A stretch of 16,934 nt of DNA. It comes from CAYLYU01 sp964501925. GTDB taxonomy: Bacteria > Pseudomonadota > Zetaproteobacteria > Mariprofundales > Mariprofundaceae. A model generated the notes under the pieces. It saw only the letters and a list, made by a program, of their open reading frames with translations, had not been told where the DNA came from and searched no databases. The stretch covers positions 1-16,934 of the forward strand of contig CAZCTM010000036.1 of assembly GCA_964501925.1 (NCBI GenBank), given 5' to 3'. Every line of letters begins with the position of its first letter. Position 1 is the stretch's first letter. This document shows positions 7,160-14,170 of this stretch, piece after piece. The position numbers were made by a program, and so were the translations under genes.

Positions 7160-10100
7160 GTGGAGACCTGGATTGGTAAGATAGCGATGTGGCGCAGGAC
7201 CATTTTTCTGGCCATGCTGGCCACTGTTGTCGTCACAGGCTGGCAGTTTCCGTCCGTGCAGGTAGATACCGATCCGGAAAACATGCTGAGCGCGGATGAA
7301 CCCGTCCGTATCGCCCATCACAAGCTTAAAAAGGACTTCAAGCTCTCCGATCTGATTGTTGTCGGCATCGTTGATGAAACGAACCCGAAGGGCGTCTGGC
7401 GACCGGAGGTCCTTCAACGTGCAGAGAAGCTGTCCAGGGCCATCCTCGGAATTGATGGCGTGATCAGGGCGGATGTCATGAGCCTGTCAACCTCGGACAC
7501 CATTGAGGCCGGCGGAGGCATGCTGGATATCCACACCATCATGCCAAAGGCTGTGACAACCCAGGAAAAAGCCGACAGCCTCAAGTCGAAGGTCCTCTCC
7601 GATCCGCTTCTGGCGGAAAAACTGGCGAGCGGCGATGGCCAGGGACTGGCGATTTACGTCCCCATTAAAGACAAAATGATTTCCTACCGGGTCGCCACAG
7701 AGATCGAGGACCTGATTGGCAACATAACCGACGGCACCGGAACGGAGGAGTACCATATCGCCGGCCTGCCTGTTGCCGAAGACACATTTGGTCATGACAT
7801 GTTTCTGCAGATGGCGATCTCGGCACCGCTTGCGGGCCTTGTCCTGATGCTGATGCTCTGGTGGTTCTTCCGGGCCGGCCTGTTTATTGCCGCACCCATG
7901 ATTGTCGCCATGTTCTCCGTCATTGTTACCATGGGAACCCTGATCGGCATGGGCTATACGGTTCATATCATGTCTTCCATGATCCCGATCTTCCTGATGC
8001 CTATCGCGGTTGTTGATACCGTCCACATTCTGTCCGAATTCCATGATCGATATCAGGTCAACCCGAATGTCCGGCAGGTACTGAGCGAGGTCATGGGCCA
8101 TTTGTTCAAGCCTATGGCCTATACAACCATCACATCCATGGTCGGTTTTGGCTCCCTGGCCCTTACCCCCATACCCCCGGTTCAGGTCTTCGGCATCTTC
8201 GTGGCGCTGGGTATTTTTGTGGCCTGGCTGGCAACCATGCTGTTCGTCCCCGCTTTTCTCCTTTCACGGGATGAGGAAAAGCTGAAGCGAATGTTTGCGG
8301 GCACACGGCAGGCAGAAGAAAGTGCCCTGGGCCGCTTTCTCCCTAGGGTGGGTCGTTTCTCACTGGGCAATGCGGCCACCATCATCCTGGTGACGATAGG
8401 CCTGACAGGCTTGTCGGTCTGGGGAATCAGCAAGATTGAAATCAACGACAACCCGGTCAACTGGTTCAAGGCGGGCGAGAAGGTCCGCGTCGCAGACACG
8501 GTCATGAACCGCCATTTCGCCGGCACCTATATGGCCTTCATCCGTTTTGATGGTGGGCCGGGCTCCATGAAGGAGCCAACGGTGGCCAAATGGATTGACG
8601 GCCTCCAGAAACACCTTGAATCCCAACCCACCGTGGGGAAAACCACCTCCTACGTGGATCTGGTCAAGCGGGTAAACTGGGCCATGCATGATGAGAACGA
8701 CGCATATTCTGTCGTGCCGGAAACCCGCGAGGAGATCGCCCAGTACCTGTTCCTCTTCGGCATGAGCGGCAACCCCCGCGACCTCGACCATTTCCTGGAT
8801 TATGACCAGAAGAGTGCCGACGTGTGGCTGCAATTGTCTTCCGGGGACAACAAGAGCATGCAATCGGTGGTCAGCACCACCGAGGCATACATCGCGACAC
8901 ATCCGATGCCGGCCGGGATTTCCCGGACGTGGGCCGGACTGACCTACATCAACACCGTATGGCAGGAAAAGATGGTCGGCGGCATGCTTGGTTCGCTGGC
9001 CGGGGCCTTCATTATGGTCGCCCTTTTGATGCTGATCCTGTTCCGCTCCCTCGTGTGGGCGTTACTGGCCATGCTGCCACTGAGCGTTACCATCGCCTTT
9101 TCCTACGGCTTCATCGGCCTTGTTGGCAAGAGCTATGATATGCCCGTGGCCGTGCTTTCAGCACTGGCACTCGGACTTTCTGTGGATTTCGCGATCCACT
9201 TTATTGAGCGTTACCGGGAAACACGGATGCGCCACCGGACAATGGAAGACGCCATGGATGAAATGTTCGGTGAATCAGCACGCGCCCTTGCCAAGAACGC
9301 CCTGATCGTGTCCATCGGTTTCACACCGTTGCTGTTCGCACCCCTTATCCCCTACATCACCGTCGGGGTTCTGCTTGCCTCCATCATGGCGCTTTCATGG
9401 GCGACCACGGTCCTGTTGCTCCCGGCACTGATCAAGGCCTTCAATGTCGGTGAAAAAAACTCTGATCAAAGGAGATTACAGATGAAAAAAGTCCTTCTGG
9501 CACTGACACTCACGATGTTCGCCATACCCGCATCCGCCTGGGCCGGGAATGCGACCGAGATCATGGAAAAGGCCCACCTCGCCAGCTACTACGCCGGAGA
9601 TGATGGTAAGGCCAGGGTACACATGGAGATCATCAATCCGGATGGTGGCAAACGAATCCGTGAATTCACCATTCTGCGCAAGGATGTCAGTGAGGGCGGT
9701 GACCAACTGTTCTTTATCTATTTCAGAAAACCGAATGATGTACGGGATATGACCTTTCTGGTGAAGAAACATCCCAAGGCGGATGATGACAGGTGGTTGT
9801 TTATCCCGTCCATCAGGATGGTCAAGCGAATTGCCGCTTCCGATGCTCGAAGCGCCTTTGTTGGCTCCGACTACACCTATGAGGATATTTCCGGCCGGCA
9901 TCCGAGTAAGGACAATGCCGAATTGCTGGGTGAAGAGGAACTCAACGGCCGCAAGGTATGGGTTGTCAGGAATACTCCCAAGAAACCCGTCAGGGATTAC
10001 GCATGGCGGAAAACATACGTGGACCAGGCCACCTACCTCGTACTGAAGGAGTCCTACTACGATGCCGATGGCAAGGAGGTCCGGCGTTTTACCAATGACG

Positions 10101-10273
10101 AAATCAAACAGGTGGATGGATTCTGGATCGGTGTTGCCGGAACAATGGAGAACCTGGAACTCGACCACAAAACCACGGTCCGTTTTTCAGATGTAAAATT
10201 AAATGTGGGTATTCCGGACAGGGTCTTCACCGAGCGCAGTCTCAAATCCGCACCCAAGAAGTGGATCAGATAA
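7160..10273 (+). CDS. RND/MMPL-superfamily transporter continuing in frame into a LolA-like periplasmic protein (fused reading frame)
   Basis: Residues 1-774 form an RND-type exporter of the MMPL/SSD class: one N-terminal membrane segment (about 11-30), a periplasmic domain beginning VDTDPENMLSADEPVR, five clustered membrane segments (about 215-375), then a repeat of the same plan (segment near 405, periplasmic loop, segments about 610-765). Membrane acidic residues D286 (AVVDTVHI) and D676 (LGLSVDFAIHF) are candidates for the proton relay. The frame runs without a stop through GGTGAAAAAAACTCTGAT into a second protein at residue 775 that has its own start, ribosome site and signal peptide. 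A 774-residue RND protein is already full length, so the ORF is either a true fusion, two genes joined by an A7 length change, or two genes expressed by slippage. The GTG start is chosen for the GGGGTGAT site. Such exporters move lipids or hydrophobic compounds from the inner membrane; the substrate here is unknown. Confidence 0.85.
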   Translation: METWIGKIAMWRRTIFLAMLATVVVTGWQFPSVQVDTDPENMLSADEPVRIAHHKLKKDFKLSDLIVVGIVDETNPKGVWRPEVLQRAEKLSRAILGIDGVIRADVMSLSTSDTIEAGGGMLDIHTIMPKAVTTQEKADSLKSKVLSDPLLAEKLASGDGQGLAIYVPIKDKMISYRVATEIEDLIGNITDGTGTEEYHIAGLPVAEDTFGHDMFLQMAISAPLAGLVLMLMLWWFFRAGLFIAAPMIVAMFSVIVTMGTLIGMGYTVHIMSSMIPIFLMPIAVVDTVHILSEFHDRYQVNPNVRQVLSEVMGHLFKPMAYTTITSMVGFGSLALTPIPPVQVFGIFVALGIFVAWLATMLFVPAFLLSRDEEKLKRMFAGTRQAEESALGRFLPRVGRFSLGNAATIILVTIGLTGLSVWGISKIEINDNPVNWFKAGEKVRVADTVMNRHFAGTYMAFIRFDGGPGSMKEPTVAKWIDGLQKHLESQPTVGKTTSYVDLVKRVNWAMHDENDAYSVVPETREEIAQYLFLFGMSGNPRDLDHFLDYDQKSADVWLQLSSGDNKSMQSVVSTTEAYIATHPMPAGISRTWAGLTYINTVWQEKMVGGMLGSLAGAFIMVALLMLILFRSLVWALLAMLPLSVTIAFSYGFIGLVGKSYDMPVAVLSALALGLSVDFAIHFIERYRETRMRHRTMEDAMDEMFGESARALAKNALIVSIGFTPLLFAPLIPYITVGVLLASIMALSWATTVLLLPALIKAFNVGEKNSDQRRLQMKKVLLALTLTMFAIPASAWAGNATEIMEKAHLASYYAGDDGKARVHMEIINPDGGKRIREFTILRKDVSEGGDQLFFIYFRKPNDVRDMTFLVKKHPKADDDRWLFIPSIRMVKRIAASDARSAFVGSDYTYEDISGRHPSKDNAELLGEEELNGRKVWVVRNTPKKPVRDYAWRKTYVDQATYLVLKESYYDADGKEVRRFTNDEIKQVDGFWIGVAGTMENLELDHKTTVRFSDVKLNVGIPDRVFTERSLKSAPKKWIR
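9469..9484 (+). promoter_or_regulatory. internal ribosome binding site and start inside the fused frame
   Basis: AAAGGAG lies seven bases ahead of an ATG at 9482, inside the uninterrupted transporter frame. A site this strong would be pointless if the second protein were made only as a fusion tail, so independent initiation at 9482 is likely. Confidence 0.75.
9482..10273 (+). CDS. LolA-like outer membrane lipoprotein-sorting family protein (periplasmic), likely made from its own start
   Basis: This 263-residue protein begins with a textbook signal peptide, MKKVLLALTLTMFAIPASAWA, with predicted cleavage before G22. The mature part has the pattern of the LolA-like family often found next to RND exporters: a start such as ATEIMEKAHLASYYAGDDGKA, alternating beta-strand segments, FLVKKHPKADDDRWLFIPSIRMVKRI, then DARSAFVGSDYTYEDISGR and RDYAWRKTYVD near the end. 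It probably carries a hydrophobic or lipid substrate across the periplasm between the RND pump and the outer-membrane barrel encoded 2 bases downstream. It is in frame with the transporter; if fused, the signal sequence would serve as an extra membrane span and signal peptidase could release the domain. Family confident, cargo unknown. Confidence 0.85.
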   Translation: MKKVLLALTLTMFAIPASAWAGNATEIMEKAHLASYYAGDDGKARVHMEIINPDGGKRIREFTILRKDVSEGGDQLFFIYFRKPNDVRDMTFLVKKHPKADDDRWLFIPSIRMVKRIAASDARSAFVGSDYTYEDISGRHPSKDNAELLGEEELNGRKVWVVRNTPKKPVRDYAWRKTYVDQATYLVLKESYYDADGKEVRRFTNDEIKQVDGFWIGVAGTMENLELDHKTTVRFSDVKLNVGIPDRVFTERSLKSAPKKWIR

Positions 10274-10275
10274 CG

Positions 10276-11547
10276 ATGCACTGGCGACGGCTTGCTTCAG
10301 CGGCAGGGGTTTCCCTTTTCCTCCCTGCTACCCTTGCCGCTGTTTCCCTCCTGTCATCTCCATCCTCGGCAGCGGAGATGGATATCCATGGGTTTCTGAT
10401 GGGAACAGGCAGCGTTCGCACCAGTCAAACACAGCTGAAAACAGGAGAGAAATACAACTGGCTGCTTGGAGAAGAACGATTGCGTGCGAACGTCGATGTT
10501 GAATCAGACAGCTCCAACACCGCGGCCGTCGCCAAAATCGACTTTGTCAACGACAACATTGCAGGAAATGTCGAGATCGATGCCAGGGAGATCTATGGAG
10601 AATACCTTTCGGATTCATTCGAAATCAGGGCCGGCCGGCAGATGATGACATGGGGGGTCGCTGACCGCCTGTTTATCAACGACGTGTTCCCCAAGAACTG
10701 GACCGCTTTTTTCGCAGGCCAGCCCCTGGAATACCTGAAGATCGGTTCGGATGCGGTCAGGGCTTCCGTCTTTTTCGGGTCGTGGGATCTGGAACTGGTC
10801 GGGATTCCCTTTATGCAGGCGGATGTTGTCCCGCAAACGGACCGTTTTGTCGTTTTCGATCCAGGCCTTATCGTGCGGGAGCCGTCAAAAAGGCTTTCAA
10901 ATGGTGAGCTGGCCGCGCGTCTGCACACAACCTTTGACACCATGGATGTCGCCTTTTACGTGTTTCGCGGCTTCTGGCACCAGCCGGACAAGGGGATTGC
11001 GGGAACAGCCATTATCTATCCCCGTCTGAACAATTATGGCATGACCATCCAGGACTCCGTGCTCGGCGGCGTACTGTCGCTGGAGGCCGGATTTTATCAG
11101 TCCGCCGATGACAAGGCCGGAACCAATCCCCTGATCGCCAATTCACAATATCGCTATCTGCTCGGTTACGAGCATGAGTTAATGACTGATTTGACCCTCG
11201 CTCTACAGGTATACGGGGAGATCATGGACAACCATGCCGCCTATCTGGCGACAGCCCAACCCGCCTATGCCGCCGGCATGGGGCCGCTTCCCCTGCCAAA
11301 ACATCGCAAAATCGGGACGCTGAATCTTCGGGCCCTCTGGCTGAATCAGACACTGACAACCTCCCTGTTCGCCATGGCCGTGGCGGGTGGCGGGCGCATG
11401 CTGATCCCGGATCTGGAATACGCCGTCACGGATGAGCTGTCGGTCAATGTAGGCGGACACATCTTCTGGGGCGGACCCGACTCATGGATGCTGGGCATGA
11501 TGAAACATGACGATAACGTATACACAAACGTCAAATGGAGCTTTTAG
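10276..11547 (+). CDS. outer-membrane beta-barrel protein (DUF1302-like/porin-like)
   Basis: This 423-residue exported protein has an N-terminal signal peptide (about 1-36, cleavage near SSAA/EMDIHG). The mature part is rich in alternating strands and contains the barrel-family segment RAGRQMMTWGVADRLFIND. It ends in WSF, with the terminal phenylalanine recognised by the BAM machinery. The ATG at 10276 is preferred over the in-frame GTG at 10261, because that GTG lies inside the upstream gene and would put polar residues ahead of the signal peptide. It starts 2 bases after the LolA-like gene, which supports an envelope-spanning module of pump, periplasmic carrier and outer-membrane protein. 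The assignment to DUF1302-like proteins is by pattern only; transport substrate unknown. Confidence 0.75.
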   Translation: MHWRRLASAAGVSLFLPATLAAVSLLSSPSSAAEMDIHGFLMGTGSVRTSQTQLKTGEKYNWLLGEERLRANVDVESDSSNTAAVAKIDFVNDNIAGNVEIDAREIYGEYLSDSFEIRAGRQMMTWGVADRLFINDVFPKNWTAFFAGQPLEYLKIGSDAVRASVFFGSWDLELVGIPFMQADVVPQTDRFVVFDPGLIVREPSKRLSNGELAARLHTTFDTMDVAFYVFRGFWHQPDKGIAGTAIIYPRLNNYGMTIQDSVLGGVLSLEAGFYQSADDKAGTNPLIANSQYRYLLGYEHELMTDLTLALQVYGEIMDNHAAYLATAQPAYAAGMGPLPLPKHRKIGTLNLRALWLNQTLTTSLFAMAVAGGGRMLIPDLEYAVTDELSVNVGGHIFWGGPDSWMLGMMKHDDNVYTNVKWSF

Positions 11548-11548
11548 G

Positions 11549-12034
11549 GTGAAAAACACGACGCCACACTGGATTGCCATTGCCGTACTGCTGGGTGTGA
11601 TGATCGGCTTTGGTGTCAAGTTCACCCTGCTGGGCAGCACATCAACAACCAAAGATGACCGGACCAGCGTTCTGCTTGAAGAAAATGAAAGACGGTTGGT
11701 CCTCCGGGAAATGCGCGGTTTGCTCGAGGCCACCCAACAGATCATCGAGGGGCTTTCCAACGGAAACATGCAGCAGGTCCGGCAGGCCGCAGCCGGTGTG
11801 GGCATGCAGGCAACCAGCACCATGGACATTACGCTCAAGGCAAAGCTGCCCATGGCGTTCAAGAAAATGGGGTTTGCCACACATGCCGCCTTTGACGAGA
11901 TCGCAGCCATGGCAGAAAACCATCAGGATCCCAAAGCCATCCATACCAAACTGGCCGACACCCTGAACAACTGCGTCGCCTGCCATGCAAGTTACCAGAT
12001 TCCATCAACTCTCACACAAGGAGGTCATTTATGA
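11549..12034 (+). CDS. membrane-anchored c-type cytochrome, cytochrome c'-like (class II)
   Basis: This 161-residue protein has an N-terminal hydrophobic segment (about 8-28) that lacks a clear signal-peptidase site, so it likely stays as an anchor with the rest in the periplasm. The body is helical and ends with a single haem-attachment motif CVACH at 142-146, close to the C-terminus as in four-helix cytochromes c'. H146 would be the proximal haem ligand. A GTG start at 11549 is chosen: it lies 1 base after the barrel gene with GGAG upstream, whereas the ATG at 11507 would extend the protein inside that gene with unrelated residues. Its end overlaps the next gene in TTATGA. Possible roles are electron transfer from sulfur oxidation or binding of NO or other small ligands; not decidable here. 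Confidence 0.82.
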   Translation: MKNTTPHWIAIAVLLGVMIGFGVKFTLLGSTSTTKDDRTSVLLEENERRLVLREMRGLLEATQQIIEGLSNGNMQQVRQAAAGVGMQATSTMDITLKAKLPMAFKKMGFATHAAFDEIAAMAENHQDPKAIHTKLADTLNNCVACHASYQIPSTLTQGGHL

Positions 12035-12270
12035 CGACTGAACGCATGATCCGTATTATCGCCGGTGGATTCACCATGCTTTCCGTACTCCTGGCCTGGG
12101 CCTACAATGGGGTTAGGCTGGATGAACCGACATGGCTGTGGTTCACACTTTTTGTCGGCGCAAACCTTTTCCAGTCGGGCTTTACACGCTGGTGTCTGAT
12201 GGAGTCCATACTTATCAAACTCGGCGTCAGGCCGGGAGGCTGTGTGTCTTCATCGGGAAACCGTGCCTGA
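12031..12270 (+). CDS. DUF2892-family inner membrane protein (YgaP membrane-domain-like)
   Basis: This 79-residue protein has two hydrophobic segments (about 5-24 and 33-50) and the family signature WLWFTLFVGANLFQSGFT followed by WCLMESILIKLGV. In the usual family form a proline follows the cysteine (CPM); here it is CLM. In E. coli YgaP this domain anchors a rhodanese and is regulated by YgaV; in this operon a YgaV-like regulator lies upstream and a separate rhodanese lies downstream, so the same parts appear as separate genes. The start is supported by GGAGG seven bases upstream and a 4-base ATGA overlap with the cytochrome gene. The last 12 or so residues (GGCVSSSGNRA) are poor in family character and may be drift. 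Confidence 0.85.
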   Translation: MTTERMIRIIAGGFTMLSVLLAWAYNGVRLDEPTWLWFTLFVGANLFQSGFTRWCLMESILIKLGVRPGGCVSSSGNRA

Positions 12271-12438
12271 CTTCACGGGAATTTGCGTCGCATGTCTGTT
12301 CTTCCCACCACTCACTGGCCGGAACCCCCTGCTCGGCAATCCGGGCCTGGCCAGGGCAGGCGCAAGACCGGTGTGCCATCCTGGAGACGGGTTGCCCGTT
12401 CCGCATGGGCCAGGCATGCCGTCGGAGGAGGGATATTC
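12271..12438 (+). other. 168-base gap inside the operon
   Basis: This is the only sizeable gap in a unit whose other junctions are 23 bases or less. It contains a perfect 10-base palindrome CCTGGCCAGG (12346-12355) and ends in the GGAGGAGGG ribosome site of the next gene. Frames are open across it, one of them joining the CMD gene, but the translations are proline- and arginine-rich and lack a recognisable domain. It may be a decayed small gene or simply spacer. Confidence 0.35.
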
Positions 12439-13056
12439 ATGACAAGCAAACCACGAAACACCCCATGGATCACGACCCCGGATGGATATCATTTTCCATG
12501 GTATGTACGTATTTTCTTCTGGAACCAGAAACGCAAATACGGGGCCATTCTTGAACCGGCGCGCCTGTGGGGACGGACACCCAGGGTGTTCGCCGCCGTC
12601 GCCCTTCTCTACGGAGCGCTTGATCGCCGATCATCACCCATTGAGCCGGCACTTCGTACACTGATCACCATACGTGTCTCACAGATGAACTGGTGCCCTT
12701 TCTGTGTTGATATCAACTCTGCAACGGCTGTAAAGAGGCACGTCAGTGAGGAGAAGCTGGCCAGCCTGTCCGAGTTCAAGAAAAGCGGTCTGTTCAGTGA
12801 GAAAGAAAAGGCGGCGCTGGCCTACGCCGAAGCCGTCACACTGCCGGACAGATCAACGGATGAAAAAATATTTGACCGGCTCAGAGGGCACTTTGACGAT
12901 GATGCCATCATTGAACTGACGGGACTGATCGCCTTTCAGAACCTGTCGAGCAAATTCAACGCCGCACTGGGTGTGGCGCCACAGGGATTCTGCGCCATCT
13001 CGCCGCAGCTCCTTAAACAAAACAAAAAAATACCTGACAAGGGGGAATCATCATGA
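12439..13056 (+). CDS. AhpD/carboxymuconolactone decarboxylase (CMD)-family protein
   Basis: This is a 205-residue cytoplasmic protein of the alkylhydroperoxidase-like fold. The core shows RTLITIRVSQMNWCPFCVDINSA with the redox pair C86 and C89, followed by a helical half including AALAYAEAVT and DDAIIELTGLIAFQNLSSKFN. In AhpD itself a histidine follows the second cysteine by four positions; here that position is N93, so classical AhpD proton relay chemistry is not assured, although this variant occurs in the family. The ATG at 12439 is chosen because GGAGGAGGG lies 6 bases upstream; the frame extends upstream to 12283 but that part is arginine- and proline-rich and unlike the family. It overlaps the rhodanese gene by ATGA. 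Likely role: thiol-disulfide or peroxide/persulfide reduction. Confidence 0.85.
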   Translation: MTSKPRNTPWITTPDGYHFPWYVRIFFWNQKRKYGAILEPARLWGRTPRVFAAVALLYGALDRRSSPIEPALRTLITIRVSQMNWCPFCVDINSATAVKRHVSEEKLASLSEFKKSGLFSEKEKAALAYAEAVTLPDRSTDEKIFDRLRGHFDDDAIIELTGLIAFQNLSSKFNAALGVAPQGFCAISPQLLKQNKKIPDKGESS

Positions 13057-13478
13057 AGCTTTCACGTCCACACATCACGTTCCTGATCTTGCTTTCCATC
13101 GCCTTCCCTCTCTCGGTATCCGCATGCGGAACCGGCGAGAAGACAGCGGCAGGGTACGAAAACGTCACCATCGAGCATGCGTACAATCATTGGAAACAGG
13201 GGAAGGATTCGAAGATCCCCTTTATCTTTCTCGATGTTCGCACCCCCTCAGAATATGCCGAGGGGCATATTCCCGGGGCCAAACTGATTCCGATCCGGGA
13301 GCTTCCCGATCGCCTGAATGAAGTTCCAAGGGACAAGCGCGTCTATGTCTATTGCGAATCGGGGGGGCGTGCCACCAGGGCGGCAAGGATTCTCGCCGGC
13401 GCAGGCTTCAAGAACATCGAAAACGTTCCTGCATCCATGGCTGGCTGGCGCAAGGCCGGCTATCCCATTGAAAAATAG
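13053..13478 (+). CDS. rhodanese-domain lipoprotein (sulfurtransferase)
   Basis: This is a 141-residue single-domain rhodanese that moves sulfane sulfur between donors and thiophilic acceptors through a cysteine persulfide. The domain spans about 35-139, with LDVRTPSEYAEGHIPGA (60-76) and active-site loop CESGGRA starting at C101. The N-terminus is hydrophobic and ends in the lipobox VSAC, so C25 is probably lipidated; residue +2 is glycine, not aspartate, so Lol-dependent transfer to the outer membrane is plausible. That puts the sulfurtransferase in the periplasm rather than in the cytoplasm. The start is backed by AAGGGGG and a 4-base overlap with the CMD gene. Neighbours (DUF2892, DUF302, nearby SQR) fit sulfide or polysulfide handling. 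Confidence 0.93.
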   Translation: MKLSRPHITFLILLSIAFPLSVSACGTGEKTAAGYENVTIEHAYNHWKQGKDSKIPFIFLDVRTPSEYAEGHIPGAKLIPIRELPDRLNEVPRDKRVYVYCESGGRATRAARILAGAGFKNIENVPASMAGWRKAGYPIEK

Positions 13479-13501
13479 CCCATCAACAAAAGGAGATAAT
13501 C

Positions 13502-13900
13502 ATGAGTGATTACGGAATGCGTATTCGATTTGATGGCAGCATGGAAGAGGCTGAGGCGGCCATTACCGAGGCCCTGAAAAATGCCGGTTTCGGCATACTC
13601 ACACGCATCGATGTGGCCAGGACGCTGAAGGAAAAAATCGATCTTGATCGACCCCCCTACGTCATTCTCGGCGCCTGCAATCCCGGGATCGCCGCCGAAG
13701 TGCTTTCAATGGAACCGGAGGTGGGCCTGCTTTTGCCATGCAACGCCATCGTCTACGAAACGGAAGACGGTGACACCATTGTTTCCATCATCGAGCCCGG
13801 ACAGATGCTTTCGGTTGTAGGTCGCAAGGACCTGGAACCCCTGGCCGAAAAGGCCCGTCAGCTGCTTGCCGACGCATTGAACAGCATTGCATCAAAGTAA
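13502..13900 (+). CDS. DUF302-family protein
   Basis: This is a 132-residue soluble protein matching the DUF302 pattern: an N-terminal part with EEAEAAITEALKNAGFGILTRID, then YVILGACNPGIAAEVLSMEPEVGLLLPCNAIVY, and SIIEPGQMLS. Two cysteines, C59 and C80, sit in the conserved core. No signal peptide or membrane segment is visible. A clear AAAGGAG ribosome site lies 6 bases before the ATG, and the gene follows the rhodanese by 23 bases. The biochemical role of DUF302 is not established; its frequent company with sulfur and thiol genes, seen again here, is the best hint. Its TAA stop is immediately followed by the left end of a repeat-like element. Confidence 0.88.
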   Translation: MSDYGMRIRFDGSMEEAEAAITEALKNAGFGILTRIDVARTLKEKIDLDRPPYVILGACNPGIAAEVLSMEPEVGLLLPCNAIVYETEDGDTIVSIIEPGQMLSVVGRKDLEPLAEKARQLLADALNSIASK

Positions 13901-14053
13901 GGGAACCTCTGAATAAATGCGTCAATGCACTAATTCAGAACGCAAAGCCAAAAGCGCGGTTTTGACTTTGCTCACAGAATCAATCACTTACGTTATTGAT
14001 TCTGGCAGCCCATCCATGGGCCGCAAGGATACTCTGGGTTTTTCAGAGCATCC
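13901..14053. repeat. MITE-like, hairpin-rich intergenic element
   Basis: The left end GGGAACCTCTGAATAA (13901-13916) is matched in inverted orientation by the right end (AGGATGCTCTGAAAAA when read on the minus strand from 14052), with 12 of 16 matches. Inside are consecutive inverted repeats: TCTGAAT/ATTCAGA (13908-13914, 13933-13939), a 12-base stem with one mismatch (13942-13953, 13960-13971), AGAATCAAT/ATTGATTCT (13976-13984, 13995-14003), GCCCAT/ATGGGC (14008-14013, 14016-14021) and CTCTG/CAGAG (14032-14036, 14044-14048). TAA occurs just outside both ends, which would suit the TNA duplications of some IS5-group elements, but the right boundary is uncertain by one base. No protein is encoded. 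A structured RNA is the alternative. Confidence 0.55.
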
Positions 14054-14060
14054 TAAGCAC

Positions 14061-14102
14061 AAAAAATAGGAGAGCGACCGCAAATGCGGCCGCTCCCCTT
14101 TT
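14061..14102. terminator. bidirectional rho-independent terminator-like hairpin
   Basis: A 13-position stem (14069-14081 with 14086-14098) encloses the loop AAAT. In a plus-strand transcript it has two A-C mismatches and is followed by CCTTTTC; in a minus-strand transcript both become G-U wobbles and the stem is followed within a few bases by TTTTTT. It can end the 7160-13900 operon but looks better suited to stopping antisense transcription coming from the right. Confidence 0.65.
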
Positions 14103-14130
14103 CAAAGGGCCTTTGCCGTCAAACAAGAAG

Positions 14131-14170
14131 GCCCGGTTACATCACACGGGATGATGTCCCGCACAAGGAG
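14131..14170 (+). promoter_or_regulatory. overlapping hairpins and ribosome site ahead of SQR
   Basis: Two inverted repeats share bases and cannot form together: ACATCA/TGATGT (14139-14144, 14152-14157) and CGGGA/TCCCG (14147-14151, 14157-14161). The second ends three bases before the AAGGAG ribosome site (14165-14170). This could tune SQR translation or mark an operator. No convincing promoter is visible in the gap. Confidence 0.4.

Noticed and set aside
11507..11548. ATG start for the cytochrome inside the barrel gene
   Set aside because: It adds 14 residues out of keeping with a membrane anchor; the GTG at 11549 has GGAG upstream and directly follows the barrel stop.
12283..12438. 52-residue N-terminal extension of the CMD protein
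   Set aside because: Arginine- and proline-rich, unlike the family; a strong ribosome site lies directly before the ATG at 12439.
13901..14100. Integron attC site or CRISPR repeat
   Set aside because: The dyads differ from each other, there are no regularly spaced identical repeats, and the attC core consensus is missing.
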